From the NCBI GenBank assembly GCA_016215145.1, contig JACRLA010000364.1, positions 1 through 7,812 on the forward strand: a DNA stretch of 7,812 nt, written 5' to 3'. The notes beneath the pieces were generated by a model that saw only the letters and a program-made list of their open reading frames with translations, was not told the DNA's origin and searched no databases. Each line of letters begins with the position of its first letter. Position 1 is the first letter of the stretch. Of the stretch, positions 5,303 to 7,812 are shown one piece after another. Both the position numbers and the translations under genes were made by a program. The DNA is from Chloroflexota bacterium (GTDB lineage: Bacteria > Chloroflexota > Anaerolineae > Anaerolineales > VGOW01).

Positions 5303-6670
5303 TTACAGCTTCACCTTCGGCAAATGTGTCATTGCCTCTTCCACCATCGCTTTTGGATACTCAAAGTCCTGCAGCTTACCCTGATGATAATCATCGTAAG
5401 CCGTCATGTCGAAATGACCATGACCGGAAAGATTGAAGGCGATCACTTTCTTGGTGCCATCGCGTTTGCATTTGAGGGCTTCCTGAATCGCTACGCACAC
5501 TGCGTGTGACGACTCGGGCGCAGGGATGATGCCTTCTGCTTTCGAGAATTGCACCGCCGCCGCAAACGTCTCAAGTTGTTGCACCGCGCGCGCTTCAATA
5601 TCACCATGATCCACCATCGCACTGACACTGGCAGCCATACCGTGATAGCGCAAACCACCGGCGTGAATGCCGGGTGGCATAAAGGTGTGACCTAGCGTGT
5701 ACATCTTCATGATAGGAGCCATCGCCGCCGTATCGCCGTAATCAAAAGTGTATTTACCTTTGGTCAACGACGGACACGACGCAGGTTCAACCGCGATCAC
5801 TTTCGTGCCTTTCTTCTCGGTGAAGTTCTTGTGCAAGAACGGGTAAGTGAAACCGGCGAAGTTCGAACCGCCACCGGCGCAACCGATCACCATATCGGGG
5901 TATTCACCCGCCATCTCCATCTGTTGCAGTGATTCGATCCCGATCACCGTTTGGTGCATCAGCACATGGCCCAACACTGAACCCAAACTATATTTCTTCG
6001 CGCCGTTCGATGTCGCCGCCACTTCCACCGCTTCCGAGATCGCCATGCCGAGCGAGCCATTATTGTTGGGGTCTTTGGCGAGAACCGACTTGCCAAACTG
6101 CGTGCGATCCGTCGGGCTGGCATACACATTCGCGCCGAAGTTCTCCATGATGATGCGGCGATATGGCTTTTGGTGATACGACACTTTCACCATGTAAATC
6201 TCAAGATCGAGTCCAAAGAAATTGCAGGCCATCGCCAACGCGCTGCCCCATTGACCCGCGCCGGTTTCAGTCGTCAGAGCTTTGGTGCCGGCTTCTTTAT
6301 TGAAGAACGCTTGCGGCACAGCCGTATTCGGTTTATGCGAACCTACAGGGGAAACGCCTTCGTACTTGTAATAAATATGCGCCGGGGTGTCGAGCGCTTT
6401 CTCTAACCTCGTCGCGCGATACATGGGCGTGGGACGCCACAGTTTATAAACATCGCGCACCGGTTCGGGGATTTCGATCCAGCGCTCGGGGCTGATCTCT
6501 TGCATGATCAGATTCATCGGAAACAACACGCCGAGAAAATCCGGCGTCACCGGTTCCATCGTGCCGGGATGCAGCACGGGTTGCGGCGGCACGGGTAGAT
6601 CGGCATTGATGTTGTACCAAGCTTTCGGTAACTTGCTTTCGTCCAAAACAAATTTATGTTGATCGCTCAT
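5303..6670 (-). CDS. trpB2: TrpB2-type tryptophan synthase beta chain
   Basis: This 455-residue PLP enzyme of fold type II condenses indole with a serine-derived aminoacrylate to give tryptophan. KYEGVSPVGSHKPNTAVPQA (102-121) contains the PLP Schiff-base lysine K113. ETGAGQWGSALA (135-146) has Trp where the TrpA-dependent TrpB1 has His, a mark of the TrpB2 class. GCAGGGSNFAG (263-273) binds the PLP phosphate, PESSHA (385-390) and NLSGHGHFD (413-421) close the active site. TrpB2 enzymes lack good TrpA contacts and are often proposed for indole salvage; archaeal members have been reported to prefer O-phospho-L-serine. There is no trpA or other trp gene here. The start at 6670 is supported by a GGAGGAGG Shine-Dalgarno six bases upstream. 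The next gene resembles a serine kinase, and IorAB, which uses indolepyruvate, follows. Confidence 0.95.
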   Translation of the reverse strand: MSDQHKFVLDESKLPKAWYNINADLPVPPQPVLHPGTMEPVTPDFLGVLFPMNLIMQEISPERWIEIPEPVRDVYKLWRPTPMYRATRLEKALDTPAHIYYKYEGVSPVGSHKPNTAVPQAFFNKEAGTKALTTETGAGQWGSALAMACNFFGLDLEIYMVKVSYHQKPYRRIIMENFGANVYASPTDRTQFGKSVLAKDPNNNGSLGMAISEAVEVAATSNGAKKYSLGSVLGHVLMHQTVIGIESLQQMEMAGEYPDMVIGCAGGGSNFAGFTYPFLHKNFTEKKGTKVIAVEPASCPSLTKGKYTFDYGDTAAMAPIMKMYTLGHTFMPPGIHAGGLRYHGMAASVSAMVDHGDIEARAVQQLETFAAAVQFSKAEGIIPAPESSHAVCVAIQEALKCKRDGTKKVIAFNLSGHGHFDMTAYDDYHQGKLQDFEYPKAMVEEAMTHLPKVKL

Positions 6671-6676
6671 AATGTT

Positions 6677-6684
6677 CCTCCTCC
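6677..6684 (-). promoter_or_regulatory. Strong Shine-Dalgarno site of trpB2
   Basis: The minus strand reads GGAGGAGG six bases before the ATG at 6670, a near-ideal ribosome binding site. It is by far the best one in the window. The downstream genes mostly have weak or no Shine-Dalgarno. This suggests trpB2 is the first gene of its translational unit and fixes its start codon. Confidence 0.85.
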
Positions 6685-6775
6685 AAGGAATGAATAGAGA
6701 TAACGGATACGATACAACCGAACAACTTCAGGTGCTGCGGACTCTGCGATAGTGACCTCCTCTCCCATCTACCCT

Positions 6776-7066
6776 CTAACGCTGCTTTACGACCTTGCGC
6801 GTATAGAGCGTGAGAAACTGACGACAAATGAGCAATGCACAATCAGCACATTGATCGCTGATCTCTTCCGGCTTCACCTTCTCAGCCCGGACTTCATACC
6901 CCATTGAAGCATACAACTCGGTATATTCACTCAAGCGTTTCGAGTCTGCCATGAAACGGCGATCCCAACCTTCCGCAACAAGTTGGGGGTCGGGCGGCCG
7001 TTCAAATGGCGGCAGAGACGGCACCACCGGAATATCATCACAAGGGACAGTATCATTTGATGGCAT
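6776..7066 (-). CDS. Small uncharacterised protein with CxxC motif, overlapping paaX
   Basis: This encodes 96 residues, with a proline-rich N-terminus (DIPVVPSLPPFERPPDPQLV) followed by GWDRRFMADSKRLSEYTELY and GYEVRAEKVKPEEI. A C73-x2-C76 motif (QCADC) with C81 follows, then FLTLYTRK. I do not recognise a named family. The cysteines could bind a metal, but nothing proves it. It looks real: its ATG (7064-7066) overlaps the paaX stop by 14 bases, and a GAGG Shine-Dalgarno lies seven bases upstream of the ATG, so the two genes are probably translationally coupled. The compact charged body after a disordered-looking start resembles small accessory proteins. No signal peptide or membrane segment is visible. 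The 105-base gap to trpB2 contains no other gene. Confidence 0.72.
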   Translation of the reverse strand: MPSNDTVPCDDIPVVPSLPPFERPPDPQLVAEGWDRRFMADSKRLSEYTELYASMGYEVRAEKVKPEEISDQCADCALLICRQFLTLYTRKVVKQR

Positions 7067-7812
7067 TGGGTTTCCTCATCGTCGCGGCAATAAATTCATT
7101 GTTGCGATCATTCAGCAAATTGCGATACCCGTTGAACATCGCCGAGGCTTTATCACCTAACCAACCATCGGGTAAAAGAACGGAAGGCAAATTCGGATCG
7201 AGTCGCGGAAACGGGCTGTACTCGTGCGTGATCCAAAATCGCTGGGCGAAACATTCGGCGGGCGGCAGCCCGTCTCCCTTGACCAGCGCTCGCGTGCATT
7301 TTTCGTATTCAGGTTCCCACTTGTCAATGAATTTCGAATACTGGTAGTTAAGATTTTTCATGTCCCAACAGCGCTCGACGATCTCCCGATCATTGCCATT
7401 CACCAGATGAAGACTCGAAAAAAATTCCACGTACTGCCGCGCCCCCAGATCATCCAACATCGCTTCCACTTCGTGCAAACGGTTGTGCGGCGAGATCCAC
7501 GTCCCCGGCGCCAAACGCCCAAACCCTAACCACGTTAATCGTTTCCGCAAATCGTTTCGCAACTTGCGTTTATTCTCTGGCAGCGAATATACCACCTGAT
7601 GCCATTGCCCATCCCAATTTGTTTTCCGCGATTCAAAAATACGTTGACCGCCCTCTTCCAAAATTCGCCGGCCACGCGCCGTCAACGTATGCAAACTATG
7701 CCGCCCATCGCGTTCCGTCTTCAACCAGCCATTGCGCGTCATGCGCGAGAGAGTAGAACGCGCCGCCCCACTACCCACCCCCAACACCTTAAGCATCTGC
7801 AACAGACTCGCC
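7053..7812 (-). CDS. paaX: PaaX-family transcriptional regulator (5' end outside window)
   Basis: The minus-strand frame is open from the right edge (7812) to the TGA at 7053, about 253 codons. It begins with a winged-helix region (7680-7769: AARSTLSRMTRNGWLKTERD, then GRHSLHTLTARG). The PaaX signature follows (about 7490-7616): NWDGQWHQVVYSLPENKRK, then WLGFGRLAPGTWISPHNRL. A C-terminal PaaX domain holds ERCWDMKNLNYQYSKFIDKW and PRLDPNLPSVLLPDGWLG. PaaX of E. coli represses phenylacetate catabolism and is released by phenylacetyl-CoA. The true start is probably 15-30 codons beyond the window; the TTG at 7802 and ATG at 7796 are internal, because upstream codons stay open and family proteins carry more sequence before this helix. 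It heads a gene set containing arylacetyl-CoA-forming IorAB, so control by an arylacetyl-CoA is plausible but inferred. Confidence 0.93.
   Translation of the reverse strand, partial: ASLLQMLKVLGVGSGAARSTLSRMTRNGWLKTERDGRHSLHTLTARGRRILEEGGQRIFESRKTNWDGQWHQVVYSLPENKRKLRNDLRKRLTWLGFGRLAPGTWISPHNRLHEVEAMLDDLGARQYVEFFSSLHLVNGNDREIVERCWDMKNLNYQYSKFIDKWEPEYEKCTRALVKGDGLPPAECFAQRFWITHEYSPFPRLDPNLPSVLLPDGWLGDKASAMFNGYRNLLNDRNNEFIAATMRKPNAIK

Noticed and set aside
6697..6725. Possible promoter for trpB2: TTGTTC, 17 bases, TATCTC on the minus strand
   Set aside because: The -10 box matches only its first three positions and the host's promoter consensus is unknown, so it could be chance.
6691..6775. 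T-box or tryptophan attenuation leader upstream of trpB2
   Set aside because: No T-box GGGTGGNACCGCG-like motif, no leader peptide with Trp codons and no terminator with a U-run were found in the 105-base gap.

Overview
All seven recognisable genes and one small unknown gene lie on the minus strand, so the window reads right to left as one probable operon or two adjacent ones. In transcription order they are: a PaaX-family regulator (5' end outside the window at the right); a 96-residue cysteine-containing unknown protein whose start overlaps the paaX stop; a TrpB2-type PLP enzyme with a strong Shine-Dalgarno; a ParB/Srx-fold protein resembling SbnI (free serine kinase); indolepyruvate:ferredoxin oxidoreductase subunits IorA and IorB; and the FAD, [2Fe-2S] and molybdopterin subunits of a xanthine-dehydrogenase/CoxMSL-type molybdenum hydroxylase, the last running off the left edge. 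The plus strand has no convincing gene.

The genes suggest aromatic amino acid and indole chemistry in a bacterium that uses ferredoxin. IorAB oxidises arylpyruvates to arylacetyl-CoA. PaaX proteins classically respond to phenylacetyl-CoA. TrpB2 joins indole to a serine-derived C3 unit. Some TrpB2 enzymes are known to use O-phospho-L-serine, and the gene directly downstream looks like an SbnI/SerK-type serine kinase that could supply it. This kinase plus O-phosphoserine-dependent synthase pairing is the most interesting functional hypothesis here.

The second striking feature is repeats. Each gap from the trpB2 stop leftwards to the start of the FAD gene, and the gap between the FAD and Fe-S genes, carries a different short palindromic or tandem repeat. 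Several are built on a 7-nt period (units like aatctcc, gtaattg, gcgtatt, tggctga). Two heptad tracts lie in frame inside genes (iorA and the FAD subunit), and two genes end in stop codons supplied by the same repeat. This resembles the heptanucleotide STRR repeats of cyanobacteria. The repeat style, moderate GC and gene content make me favour Chloroflexota (Anaerolineae-like, probably metagenome-derived), but this is inference from general impression.

No gap exceeds 300 bases. No tRNA, rRNA, CRISPR array, transposase gene or canonical U-tract terminator was seen.
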